In this document: in pieces, positions 35,489 through 43,316 of the stretch
Layout of the letters: every line of letters begins with the position of its first letter
Position numbering within the stretch: the first letter of the stretch is position 1
DNA from: JADJSS01 sp046329815
GTDB lineage: Bacteria; Bacteroidota; Bacteroidia; Chitinophagales; JADIYW01
Direction: 5' to 3'
Assembly: GCA_046329815.1 (NCBI GenBank)
Contig: JAXLTY010000002.1
Coordinates: forward strand, 806,001 to 870,000
DNA length: 64,000 nt
Translations under genes and position numbers: made by a program
The notes under the pieces: generated by a model
What the model saw: the letters and a program-made list of their open reading frames with translations, nothing else
Databases searched by the model: none
Told to the model about the DNA's origin: nothing

Positions 35489-37906
35489 ATGAGCAATACT
35501 ACTCCATCATATAAAAAAAATGAATACCATTTTTTACCTGGCAGTGGTGAAATGAGCAGACGAATACGTAATTACAATTGGGAAACAACATCGTTAGGCA
35601 GCATCGATACATGGCCGCAAAGTTTAAAAACAACGCTTAGCATTATTCTTAATTCCAAATTTCCGATGTTGCTTTTTTGGGGACCGGATCATATCTGCTT
35701 TTATAATGATGCTTATCATCTAAGTTTGGGTAACGATGGCAAATACTCCGGAGCATTGGGACAAAAAGGTATAGATTGCTGGCCTGAAATATGGTCTGTT
35801 GTAAAACCATTCATAGATCAGGTACTTTCCGGTGGCAACGTCAGTTTGTGCCAAGATCAATTAATTCCGATTTACCGAAATGGAAAAATGGAAGATGTTT
35901 ACTGGACTTTCAGCTACAGTGCTGTGACAAACGAAAGTGATAATATAGGCGGTGTTTTTGTAACATGTATAGAAACAACTAATAAAATCAGCTCACTCAG
36001 CAAACTAACGGCTTCCGACCAGCAGTTCCAGAGCTTAGTCAAAGATATTTCTATCGGAATTATTCTGCTAAGCGGTCCTGAGATGAAAGTAATCGTTGTG
36101 AATGATGCTTATTGTCGTCTTATAGACCGAACGGTTGACGAATTACTGGATAAAGAACTTTTTTCTATCATTCCTGAAAGTGAAGAGCATTTCAGGCATT
36201 TGCTGGAAAAAGTAAGAGTTACCGGACAGCCAATGTATTTGTATGACTTTCCTCATTCTATTTATATTGATGGAGAAAAAAAGAGCGGTTACCTCAATCT
36301 TGTCTATCAGCCATATAAAGAACCTAACGGAGAAATTTCAGGCGTAATGGCTTTCTGCCATGATGTTACCATTCAAGTAGAAGCGCGTAAAAAAGCAGAA
36401 GAAAATAATCAAAACCTTCGCAATATATTTGAGCAGGCGCCCATGGTTATGGCTTTAGTTAAAGGTCCTGAATATATTGTTGACATCATGAACAGCAAGT
36501 GCCTTGAGTTTTTAGGTCGCTCGAAAGAAGAAATATTAGGCAAACCGGTCTTTGATGTTTTACAGGAAATAAAAGGTTCCTGGTTCGAAGAAAAACTCGG
36601 ACATGTTTTTCACACAGGCGAAAGTTTTGCCGCATACGGTGTGCCCATTCCTTTAATGCGTTTTGGCAAACAGGAAACCATGTATATTCATTCTGCTTTT
36701 GAACCTTACAAAGATTCTCATGGCAGTATTCTTGGCGTAATGGCTATTGCTGTAGATATTACAAATGAAGCGCTGATTAGGAAAAAGATGGAAGCGGAAA
36801 AAGAACGTACAAAACTTGCCATTGCTGCCGGCGAATTAGGTGTTTTTGAAGTAGATACTGTCACTGATGAAATGATCACAGACAAACGATTAAATGAAAT
36901 TTATGGTTTTGAAGAACAAGTGGACAGACAACAATACATCGACATTATTCATCCTGATGATCTTCAAATAAGAAACAAAGCACTCATTGACGCAATACAT
37001 ACTAAATCATTTGATTTTGAAATTCGTTTCTATCATAACATTACAGGAATGCTGCGCTGGGTAAGATGCAAAGGTCATGTGATAGAAGACGAAAATAGCC
37101 ATACAAAGCTCTTCGGTGTTATCCAGGATATCACTGAACAGAAGATGTTTGAAGATGCCTTGTTTAATGAAGTGCAAGAACGCACGCTGGAATTATCACG
37201 TTCTAATGAAGACCTCTTGCGTTTTGTGCACGTTGCCAGCCACGACCTTAAAGAACCTGCGCGCAAAGTGAAAACTTTTGCCACACGCCTCGTGGATGAA
37301 TATGTAGATGATTTGCCCGAAAAAGCAACCTTATACATCAACAAAATCATTAATGCTGCAGACAGAATGTATGCGATGATTGACGGCGTTCTATCCTACT
37401 CTACGCTTAATTCAATCCATCAGAAAATTGAGGAATTGGATCTGAACGAAATAATAGCCAATATTGAAACGGATCTTGAAGTACTTATTCAGGCGAAAAA
37501 CTGTACTATAGAAAAAGATGAGCTGCCAAACATTGAAGGCGCATCGGTACTGATTTACCAGTTGTTTTATAATTTACTCAATAACTCACTGAAGTTTTCA
37601 AAAGCAGATGCGGACACGCATATTTCCATCAAATCGTCTGTTGTTACCGAAAATGGTAAAGCGTATGCAAACATCATTATTACCGATAACGGTATTGGCA
37701 TTGCACCGCAATATGCAGAAAAGATATTCTTTGCCTTCGAGCGTTTAAATTCTAAAGACCGATATGAAGGCACCGGACTGGGTTTGTCTTTGTGTAAGAA
37801 AATTGTAGAACGTCATCACGGCACGATCTCAGCCACCGGCGTTGAAGGTGAGTATGCTGCTTTTACTATTATGCTTCCTGTTAAACAAGTAGAAAAGACT
37901 ATTTAG
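35489..37906 (+). CDS. Multi-PAS sensor histidine kinase
   Basis: The 805-residue protein has no membrane segment. Four PAS-type domains can be made out (roughly 40-160, 170-300, 305-425, 430-550), the last ending WVRCKGHVIEDENSHTKLFGVIQDITEQK as in a PAC motif. The HisKA helix holds VASHDLKEPARKV (His585). The ATPase domain has N-box FYNLLNNSLKFS, DNGIGIAPQYAEKIF and GTGLGLSLCKKIVERHHG. It is a cytoplasmic kinase, perhaps light- or redox-responsive like bacteriophytochrome-type kinases. No response regulator is next to it. Confidence 0.92.
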   Translation: MSNTTPSYKKNEYHFLPGSGEMSRRIRNYNWETTSLGSIDTWPQSLKTTLSIILNSKFPMLLFWGPDHICFYNDAYHLSLGNDGKYSGALGQKGIDCWPEIWSVVKPFIDQVLSGGNVSLCQDQLIPIYRNGKMEDVYWTFSYSAVTNESDNIGGVFVTCIETTNKISSLSKLTASDQQFQSLVKDISIGIILLSGPEMKVIVVNDAYCRLIDRTVDELLDKELFSIIPESEEHFRHLLEKVRVTGQPMYLYDFPHSIYIDGEKKSGYLNLVYQPYKEPNGEISGVMAFCHDVTIQVEARKKAEENNQNLRNIFEQAPMVMALVKGPEYIVDIMNSKCLEFLGRSKEEILGKPVFDVLQEIKGSWFEEKLGHVFHTGESFAAYGVPIPLMRFGKQETMYIHSAFEPYKDSHGSILGVMAIAVDITNEALIRKKMEAEKERTKLAIAAGELGVFEVDTVTDEMITDKRLNEIYGFEEQVDRQQYIDIIHPDDLQIRNKALIDAIHTKSFDFEIRFYHNITGMLRWVRCKGHVIEDENSHTKLFGVIQDITEQKMFEDALFNEVQERTLELSRSNEDLLRFVHVASHDLKEPARKVKTFATRLVDEYVDDLPEKATLYINKIINAADRMYAMIDGVLSYSTLNSIHQKIEELDLNEIIANIETDLEVLIQAKNCTIEKDELPNIEGASVLIYQLFYNLLNNSLKFSKADADTHISIKSSVVTENGKAYANIIITDNGIGIAPQYAEKIFFAFERLNSKDRYEGTGLGLSLCKKIVERHHGTISATGVEGEYAAFTIMLPVKQVEKTI

Positions 37907-38019
37907 CTGTCTAAATACGCTTATTAGTCTGATTCTCTTAACCTGTAATTTTAATTTCAGCCAAAAATAAATCTATTATTACTGAAACTAATATTTCATA
38001 TTTGTAGTTGAATAGATTT

Positions 38020-39177
38020 ATGAATACTTCTTCAAAAAAACTAAAACTACTTTTTCTACCGTTTATTTTAATACTTGTTGTTTTTTGTTCTGTCTATACT
38101 TTTCTGAACTGGCTGTTAGTTATCAAGCTGCAATTATTTACCGGCTATGATTTATACCCAAATTTTGTTGGTCCTCTTATACTTTCCATTATACCAGTAT
38201 ATATATGGCTGCGACCAAAAGTCAACTTATTAAACGTAAAAGATAAATACGGACAAAAGTCAAGTTTCGGTTATTGTATGGTTGCATGTATGTTGATTTC
38301 ATTTCCTACAATTGCTGCACAGGAATATTTAGTTACTGCAACCAGTAAACTAACTCAACTGCAAAACATCAATGAAATTAATAATCACGAGCCTACTAAA
38401 TACTACATGCTTAAAGATTGTTTTATTGACAAAGAGCATCCTGGAGTTAATATAATGTGTTATGTTTCCGGAAAACATAGTTCTAATTACGACATGAATA
38501 TCTACATGGTGTTTCCGGTTTTACATCCTGTAAACATCAGCAACTATACACCTGTTGGTAAAAATCGGTTGTTGGTCATGAATGGTGTGCCGCTTTTAAA
38601 TACCGCAACTTTGAATACCTTCAAACCTGAAGATATAGATTCAATGACTGTGATTAATGATACTGTTGCAACTACTATGTATGGCATTCCGGGAAAGAAC
38701 GGCGCTGTGATAATGCATGTTTATGAAGCAGCATTGGATAAATATAAATTCATGACCAAAACCGATGCTGACACAGCAAGAGCATGGCTCGGACTAAATT
38801 ACTTTAAAAGCATCAGTAACAATTTAAGCATAGAGGAAAAAAATAAAATATACGAAGCGTTCACGAAGAGCATAGATAAAGAACTTGCAACTATGGATTT
38901 AAAGCGTTTTGTGTATCTCGAAAAGGCCAAAAATTCACCTGAGCTGATGCATTATGAAACAGCTATATCCAACAACACGACATACTCAGTGAAATCTGAT
39001 ATTGTTTTATTTGCTCATAATGAATCTTTCGCAGACCACAATGGCGAAAAACCACTTTGGTTTATTGCTTTAACGCTGATAGCTGTTTTTATTTGGTGGT
39101 TAATGATACTCTTCGCCAATTTTGATATGGCTGAACTTAGAAAGAGACAAGGTTACGGTTATTATCATTCACGTTGA
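38020..39177 (+). CDS. Membrane protein with a TonB-plug-like periplasmic segment
   Basis: The roughly 385-residue protein starts at the ATG at 38020. It has three N-terminal membrane helices (about 8-30, 44-62, 83-101) and one at the C-terminus (LWFIALTLIAVFIWWLMILF). The soluble middle contains LVMNGVPLLNTATLNTFKPEDIDSMTVI-type sequence followed by ATTMYGIPGKNGAVIMHV. That resembles the plug motif of SusC/TonB receptors (VDG..L..I.P.DI.SI.VLKD..AT..YG..GANGVI.I) and of some Bacteroidota M56 peptidases. No protease motif is seen. Function unknown. Confidence 0.7.
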   Translation: MNTSSKKLKLLFLPFILILVVFCSVYTFLNWLLVIKLQLFTGYDLYPNFVGPLILSIIPVYIWLRPKVNLLNVKDKYGQKSSFGYCMVACMLISFPTIAAQEYLVTATSKLTQLQNINEINNHEPTKYYMLKDCFIDKEHPGVNIMCYVSGKHSSNYDMNIYMVFPVLHPVNISNYTPVGKNRLLVMNGVPLLNTATLNTFKPEDIDSMTVINDTVATTMYGIPGKNGAVIMHVYEAALDKYKFMTKTDADTARAWLGLNYFKSISNNLSIEEKNKIYEAFTKSIDKELATMDLKRFVYLEKAKNSPELMHYETAISNNTTYSVKSDIVLFAHNESFADHNGEKPLWFIALTLIAVFIWWLMILFANFDMAELRKRQGYGYYHSR

Positions 39178-39199
39178 TAGCCGTTTCTAGCCATGGTTT

Positions 39200-39291
39200 G
39201 CCTATTGCCTCATCCTGTCGAACTTCGTCCGACATCCTTCTCCGTTTGGAGAAGGTGGCTTCATCGCAGATGAAGTCGGATGAGGCAAAAT
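39200..39291. repeat. MITE-like palindromic element, copy 1
   Basis: An 84-bp core (39205-39288) is bounded by perfect 11-bp terminal inverted repeats TTGCCTCATCC / GGATGAGGCAA. Inside are two hairpins, CCTTCTCC-GTTT-GGAGAAGG and CTTCATC-GCA-GATGAAG. The 92-bp segment recurs as a direct repeat at 40594-40685 with changes mainly between the hairpins. It has no coding capacity. Confidence 0.9.
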
Positions 39292-39322
39292 GAAGTGCAT
39301 GGCTTTCGTCGTTTCAAAAGGG

Positions 39323-40030
39323 TTAGACTTCACTAACCAAAGAAACCACTTTGCCTTTTCGCTTGCGTTTTCCGACGTAATACACATACTGGTTTTGCTT
39401 TGCATAATCATTTCTGAAGACCAACTGCGCTGCTTTGTTTACCTGAGCCATCATCGCATAACACGCATTCAGAATTTTAATGCGGTTTTCCGTTTGCACC
39501 AGCCGTTCCTTTTTTGCGCCGCTCTGCGACTGACCGCTTTGTTCCAGTTCCGTTTTTATCGTATCAATTTCAGCAATCGCTGCCGCGCCGAAACCTTTAG
39601 CGTTCAGTTCCGGCGCATACTCTAAGCACGTGGCATACAATACTTCGAGGAAAGGCACCATCTTGCTGCTGCTGTACCGCACCTTGCCGAAATCCTGCAA
39701 GCCAAACGCATACTGCGTACCTGCGCTTTTATCAAACGTTTTCTGCACAAAGAATTTCACCTCTTTCAGTTTCATATTCGCTTTGTCCATCGCGTTTTTC
39801 ACCGTTTCCGTCTCAGTCGCCTGCTGGCTTCTGACAATCGAATCTCTCACCACGTTGTCGGCTGCCTCTATCGCTGCGATAAATTTCGCCAAATAGTCAG
39901 TGTTCAGTGTCGTATCTTTATCCGTAAACAGCGCCAGGTCGCCGGTCATTAGTCCATGTATGACACGCGCACAGCTTGCCATGTGCGCGTCCGAGCCGTG
40001 ATAAAGTCGTTTTGTCCTATTTTTTTTCAT
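39323..40030 (-). CDS. Unknown 235-aa protein beside 21-bp repeat arrays
   Basis: The protein is mostly helical (DYLAKFIAAIEAADNVVRDSIV, AMDKANMKLKEVKFFVQKTFDK, IDTIKTELEQSGQSQSGAKKERLVQ, ILNACYAMMAQVNKAAQLVF). It ends in a basic stretch YYVGKRKRKGKVVSLVSEV and has no signal peptide or membrane segment. I recognise no family with certainty. The gene looks more GC-rich by eye than its neighbours. Its start codon is 18 bases from the edge of repeat array D1, and the gene and arrays D1/D2 lie together between two copies of the 92-bp MITE-like element. Confidence 0.75.
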   Translation of the reverse strand: MKKNRTKRLYHGSDAHMASCARVIHGLMTGDLALFTDKDTTLNTDYLAKFIAAIEAADNVVRDSIVRSQQATETETVKNAMDKANMKLKEVKFFVQKTFDKSAGTQYAFGLQDFGKVRYSSSKMVPFLEVLYATCLEYAPELNAKGFGAAAIAEIDTIKTELEQSGQSQSGAKKERLVQTENRIKILNACYAMMAQVNKAAQLVFRNDYAKQNQYVYYVGKRKRKGKVVSLVSEV

Positions 40031-40047
40031 GTCGCGTTTAGTTTATG

Positions 40048-40319
40048 GCTTTCCACCGTTTAGCTGATACATTATATCATTTAGCTGATCTATTATATTA
40101 TTTAGCTGATGTGATATATTGTTTAGCTAATATAATATATTGTTTAGCTGATGCAATATACTACTTATTTATTACATTATATCGTTTAGCTGAAATATTA
40201 TAACACTTAGCTAATATATTATATTGTTTAGCTAATAAATTATATTATTTAGCTGATATATTATATCGTTTAGCTGATATATTATAACTTTATAATACAT
40301 CAGCTAAACGGTGGAAAGC
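40048..40319. repeat. 21-bp tandem array D1 (11 units) bounded by 29-bp inverted repeats
   Basis: Eleven 21-bp units run from 40058 to 40288, with consensus TTTAGCTGATATATTATA plus three variable bases. The ends carry an inverted repeat: GCTTTCCACCGTTTAGCTGA at 40048-40067 and its reverse complement at 40300-40319, extending inward over 29 bases with two mismatches (40048-40076 against 40291-40319). The units also contain short AT palindromes. The tract lies directly upstream of the unknown gene at 39323-40030. Confidence 0.92.
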
Positions 40320-40320
40320 A

Positions 40321-40530
40321 GTAAAGATACAGTGACAAGAGGCAAAGATAGAGTGACAAGCCATAAAGGAAATGTGGAATGTAGTAAAGGAAACGCGGAA
40401 AGAGGCAAAGGAAATGCGGAAAGCAGTAAATATACAGTGGTAAAAGGCAAAAAATTGATGGAAATAGTCAAATGAAACATGACAAAAGGCAAATAATCGA
40501 TGAAAACACTTAAAAAACCAGCGGAAAGCG
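40321..40530. repeat. 21-bp tandem array D2 (10 units)
   Basis: Ten 21-bp units start at 40321, 40342 and every 21 bases to 40510. Typical units read CAAAGGAAATGCGGAAAG with flanking G and two or three variable bases; others drift to AAAGATACAGTGACAAG. The right inverted repeat of D1 (40300-40320, ending GGTGGAAAGCA) is itself one unit in this register, so D1 and D2 are joined without a gap. It is purine-rich on the plus strand; no gene is seen. Confidence 0.88.
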
Positions 40531-40537
40531 ATAAAAT

Positions 40538-40570
40538 ACCTCTGACAGGGTTCAAAACCCTGTCAGAGGT
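40538..40570. repeat. Perfect 15-bp hairpin
   Basis: ACCTCTGACAGGGTT at 40538-40552 pairs with AACCCTGTCAGAGGT at 40556-40570 across a three-base loop. The CCTGTCAGGGTTT-type palindrome is familiar as an intergenic repeat in Bacteroidota, from general memory. It sits between array D2 and MITE-like copy 2. Confidence 0.85.
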
Positions 40571-40593
40571 TAGCAGCGAAGCGATGGAAAGCT

Positions 40594-40685
40594 GCCTATT
40601 GCCTCATCCTGTCGAACCACGTTCGATATCCTTCTCCAAATGGAGAAGGTGGCTTCATCGCAGATGAAGTCGGATGAGGCAAAAT
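40594..40685. repeat. MITE-like palindromic element, copy 2
   Basis: The segment is a direct repeat of 39200-39291. The core 40599-40682 keeps the TTGCCTCATCC / GGATGAGGCAA ends and both hairpins. The first hairpin loop and the stretch before it differ (CACGTTCGATAT against TTCGTCCGACAT), and the CCTTCTCC stem is preserved, so base-pairing looks maintained. Confidence 0.9.
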
Positions 40686-40743
40686 AGATTTCTACTCAAC
40701 CTTAAATGAACAATATTTTTATATTTGAAATGGTTCGGTTATA

Positions 40744-40793
40744 TCGGTTGGTGTCTCACCAACCGAAACTACATGGTCGGTGAGACACCAACC
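40744..40793. repeat. Nested inverted repeats upstream of an MBL gene
   Basis: TCGGTTGGTG-TCT-CACCAACCGA (40744-40766) is a perfect 10-bp hairpin. GGTTGGTGTCTCACC (40746-40760) is also the exact reverse complement of 40779-40793, so two alternative hairpins are possible. The structure lies 51 bases before the ATG at 40844 and could be a dispersed repeat or affect that gene's leader. Confidence 0.75.
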
Positions 40794-40843
40794 ATTAGAC
40801 CAAAAAAATTCACTTATCTTCTTATCTTTATAAAAACATTCTT

Positions 40844-41680
40844 ATGCAACTGTACACCATAGATACAGGATATTTTAAACTCGATGGCGGCGCGATGTTT
40901 GGCGTGGTGCCGAAAACCATGTGGCAAAAACTCAATCCGCCGGACGAAAACAATATGTGCACCTGGGCAATGCGCTGCCTTTTAGTGCAGGACGAAAACC
41001 GTTTGGTACTCATCGACACCGGCATGGGCGACTTCATTGATGATACCTACAAAAAACGCTACCAGCCATTTGGCGATGAAACGTTAGAAAAATCATTAGC
41101 AAAGCACGGCTTCTCGCCTGCTGATATTACTGATGTGTTTTTAACGCATCTGCATTTCGACCACTGCATCGGCGCGCTGAAAGACGATGGTAACGGCAAG
41201 CCAACGCTGCGCTTTCCGAATGCCACGCACTGGTCATCGTATGTGCAATGGAAATCGGCAATGCATCCAAATCCGCGCGAAAAAGCATCGTATGTAAAAG
41301 AGTATTTACAGGCCATCTCTGATTCAGGCAAATTAAAATTCATAGAAAATGAAGAACTCGGCATGAAGAATATGGAAGTGGAATTCGTGTTCGGCCACAC
41401 CGAATCAATGATGATTTGCCATATCTATAAAGACAAACAAACGGTTTCGTATGTTGCCGATTTGATTCCATCGCATCATCATGTGCGCCTGCCGTACATC
41501 ATGGCGTACGATATTCGTCCGATGGATACACTGCAGGAAAAAACGATTTTCTTAGAAAAAGCATTAGAGAACAATCACTTCATTTTTCTGGAACACGATA
41601 AAGATATTGAATGCTGCACGCTGAAACGCACGGAAAAAGGCATAGAAGTTGATAGATTACTGAAACTCGAAGAAATATGA
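40844..41680 (+). CDS. MBL-fold metallohydrolase
   Basis: The 278-residue protein carries FLTHLHFDHCIGAL, the full HxHxDH zinc motif, FVFGHTESMMICHI and YVADLIPSHHHV. It ends with an EHDKDIECCTL segment as in the quorum-quenching lactonase-like subgroup. The substrate is not clear. The stop codon overlaps the next gene's start (ATGA), so the two are translationally coupled. Confidence 0.9.
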   Translation: MQLYTIDTGYFKLDGGAMFGVVPKTMWQKLNPPDENNMCTWAMRCLLVQDENRLVLIDTGMGDFIDDTYKKRYQPFGDETLEKSLAKHGFSPADITDVFLTHLHFDHCIGALKDDGNGKPTLRFPNATHWSSYVQWKSAMHPNPREKASYVKEYLQAISDSGKLKFIENEELGMKNMEVEFVFGHTESMMICHIYKDKQTVSYVADLIPSHHHVRLPYIMAYDIRPMDTLQEKTIFLEKALENNHFIFLEHDKDIECCTLKRTEKGIEVDRLLKLEEI

Positions 41681-43233
41681 TGAATTTACGATGTACGATG
41701 TACGATGTACGATTTTTATTCAGAAAATCGCTTGCAACTTTTTCCTTACTACTTACTACTTACTACACTTTTGCGCAGATAGAGAAAGGCGACAAATTGT
41801 ATAATGATTATAAGTATGCGCAGGCGGCAGAGCTTTATAAGCCGGAAGCCGACAAAGGTAATATTCGCGCCATCCGGAAGATAGCGGAATGCTACCGTAA
41901 AATAAATGATTACGACAATGCTGAAAAATATTACGCGTTGGTCGTTGCTGATAAAAACGCTGTTCCAAAATCATTTTTATACTACGGCGAAATGTTGCTA
42001 AACAATGAAAAGTATGATTCGGCGAAAGTATGGCTGCAAAAATATTACTCGTTAAAAACAGCAGATTCATTGTTTACAAAAGCATTGCTGGCATCTTGCG
42101 AGAAAGGCAAAACCAATGTGGAAACCGACAGAAAGATAAAAGTAAGAAATCTCGAAAAGCTGAATTCCAAAACATCTGATTTCTGTGCAGTGCCTTTTGA
42201 AAGAGGCATTTTGTTTACATCTACGCGCGACGGAAAGATAAACGGTACATCAGGAATGGGTTACCAGCAAGTCTATTTTGCAAAAATGAATAAAGATTCT
42301 TCTTACCAGATAGAATCGGTGAAAGGTGTTATCAATACCAAGAAAATGAACAGCGGTCCGGCGTGTGTAGATACCTTGCATGATATTATTTATTTCACGA
42401 AAAACAATTTCCAGTACGGCGATGCCATCACCAATAAGAAAGGCGATGTAACGATAAAAATATTTTCTGCGGAAAGAAATCGCGATGGCTGGAACGATAT
42501 AAAACTGCTGGAATTAAACGATGTTGAATACTCGTGCGCGTTTCCGACTATTAATAAACAAGGCACTACTATCTATTTTGCATCCGACAGAGCAGGTGGT
42601 TTTGGCGGAAAAGATATTTATTTTTCTGTTAAAACAAACGGTGTCTGGAGCAAACCGAAGAACTGTGGAAAGGCAATAAATACAAGCGGTGACGAACGTT
42701 ATCCGTTTATTCATGCAGACGGAACATTATATTTTTCATCGAATGGTTATCCTGGTTTCGGTGGTATGGATATTTATAAAAGTGTTCCGAATAAAATCGG
42801 TGAATTCGGAAAACCTGAAAATTTAGGAAAACCGTTCAATTCTTCAACGGATGATTTCGGTTTTTATTTAGACGGCAATTATGATATCGGTTATTTTTCT
42901 TCGGACAGAGAAGGCGGCAAAGGCATGGATGATATTTATGAATTTCAATACACGGATATTCCGTTGGAAATTACATTTTACAACAATGGAAAAACAATCG
43001 ACAGCGTTCAGGTTATCATCGAAAAAGATGGCAAGGTAATTACAGATGCAGTTGCTGTAACTAAATTTACCGAACACTTAGAACCGAATTCAAACTATGT
43101 TATTAAAGTATCGAAAGAAGGTTTTGTAGCCAGTGAGTTAAAAATTAAAACAACACAAAACAAAAAATCTATCACTAAAAGCATCAGCTTAACTCCTATT
43201 TTACCGGAAGCGGAAAAAGAAGAAAGTAAGTGA
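41677..43233 (+). CDS. Exported TPR / PD40 beta-propeller protein (PorE-like without OmpA domain)
   Basis: The 518-residue protein has a signal peptide ending near YYTFAQ and TPR-like units (about 35-130, YAQAAELYKPEADKGNIRAIRKIAECY). A PD40-type propeller follows, with repeated FASDRAGGFGGKDIY, FSSNGYPGFGGMDIY and FSSDREGGKGMDDIY, and a carboxypeptidase-regulatory-like domain ends it (about 425-510). It resembles PorE of the type IX secretion system but has no C-terminal OmpA peptidoglycan-binding domain. The first 12 codons contain a 7-bp tandem repeat (41687-41713), so the start could also be the ATG at 41698. Confidence 0.85.
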   Translation: MMNLRCTMYDVRFLFRKSLATFSLLLTTYYTFAQIEKGDKLYNDYKYAQAAELYKPEADKGNIRAIRKIAECYRKINDYDNAEKYYALVVADKNAVPKSFLYYGEMLLNNEKYDSAKVWLQKYYSLKTADSLFTKALLASCEKGKTNVETDRKIKVRNLEKLNSKTSDFCAVPFERGILFTSTRDGKINGTSGMGYQQVYFAKMNKDSSYQIESVKGVINTKKMNSGPACVDTLHDIIYFTKNNFQYGDAITNKKGDVTIKIFSAERNRDGWNDIKLLELNDVEYSCAFPTINKQGTTIYFASDRAGGFGGKDIYFSVKTNGVWSKPKNCGKAINTSGDERYPFIHADGTLYFSSNGYPGFGGMDIYKSVPNKIGEFGKPENLGKPFNSSTDDFGFYLDGNYDIGYFSSDREGGKGMDDIYEFQYTDIPLEITFYNNGKTIDSVQVIIEKDGKVITDAVAVTKFTEHLEPNSNYVIKVSKEGFVASELKIKTTQNKKSITKSISLTPILPEAEKEESK

Positions 43234-43251
43234 TGAGTGATGAATTAATAC

Positions 43252-43282
43252 AAAAAAGCAATTACATAGTAATTGCTTTTTT
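43252..43282. terminator. Bidirectional terminator
   Basis: AAAAAAGCAATTAC and GTAATTGCTTTTTT form a perfect 14-bp stem with a three-base loop between two convergent genes. Both strands end in a T run, so it can stop the PD40 gene and the receptor gene from opposite sides. Confidence 0.85.
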
Positions 43283-43316
43283 ATTTAAGATTGCTTCGCT
43301 TCGTTTGCAATGACAG

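Noticed and set aside
40321..40530. Short open frames across array D2 on the minus strand
   Set aside because: A frame such as 40304-40555 exists only because of the 21-bp period and gives a repetitive Leu-Pro-Ser sequence.
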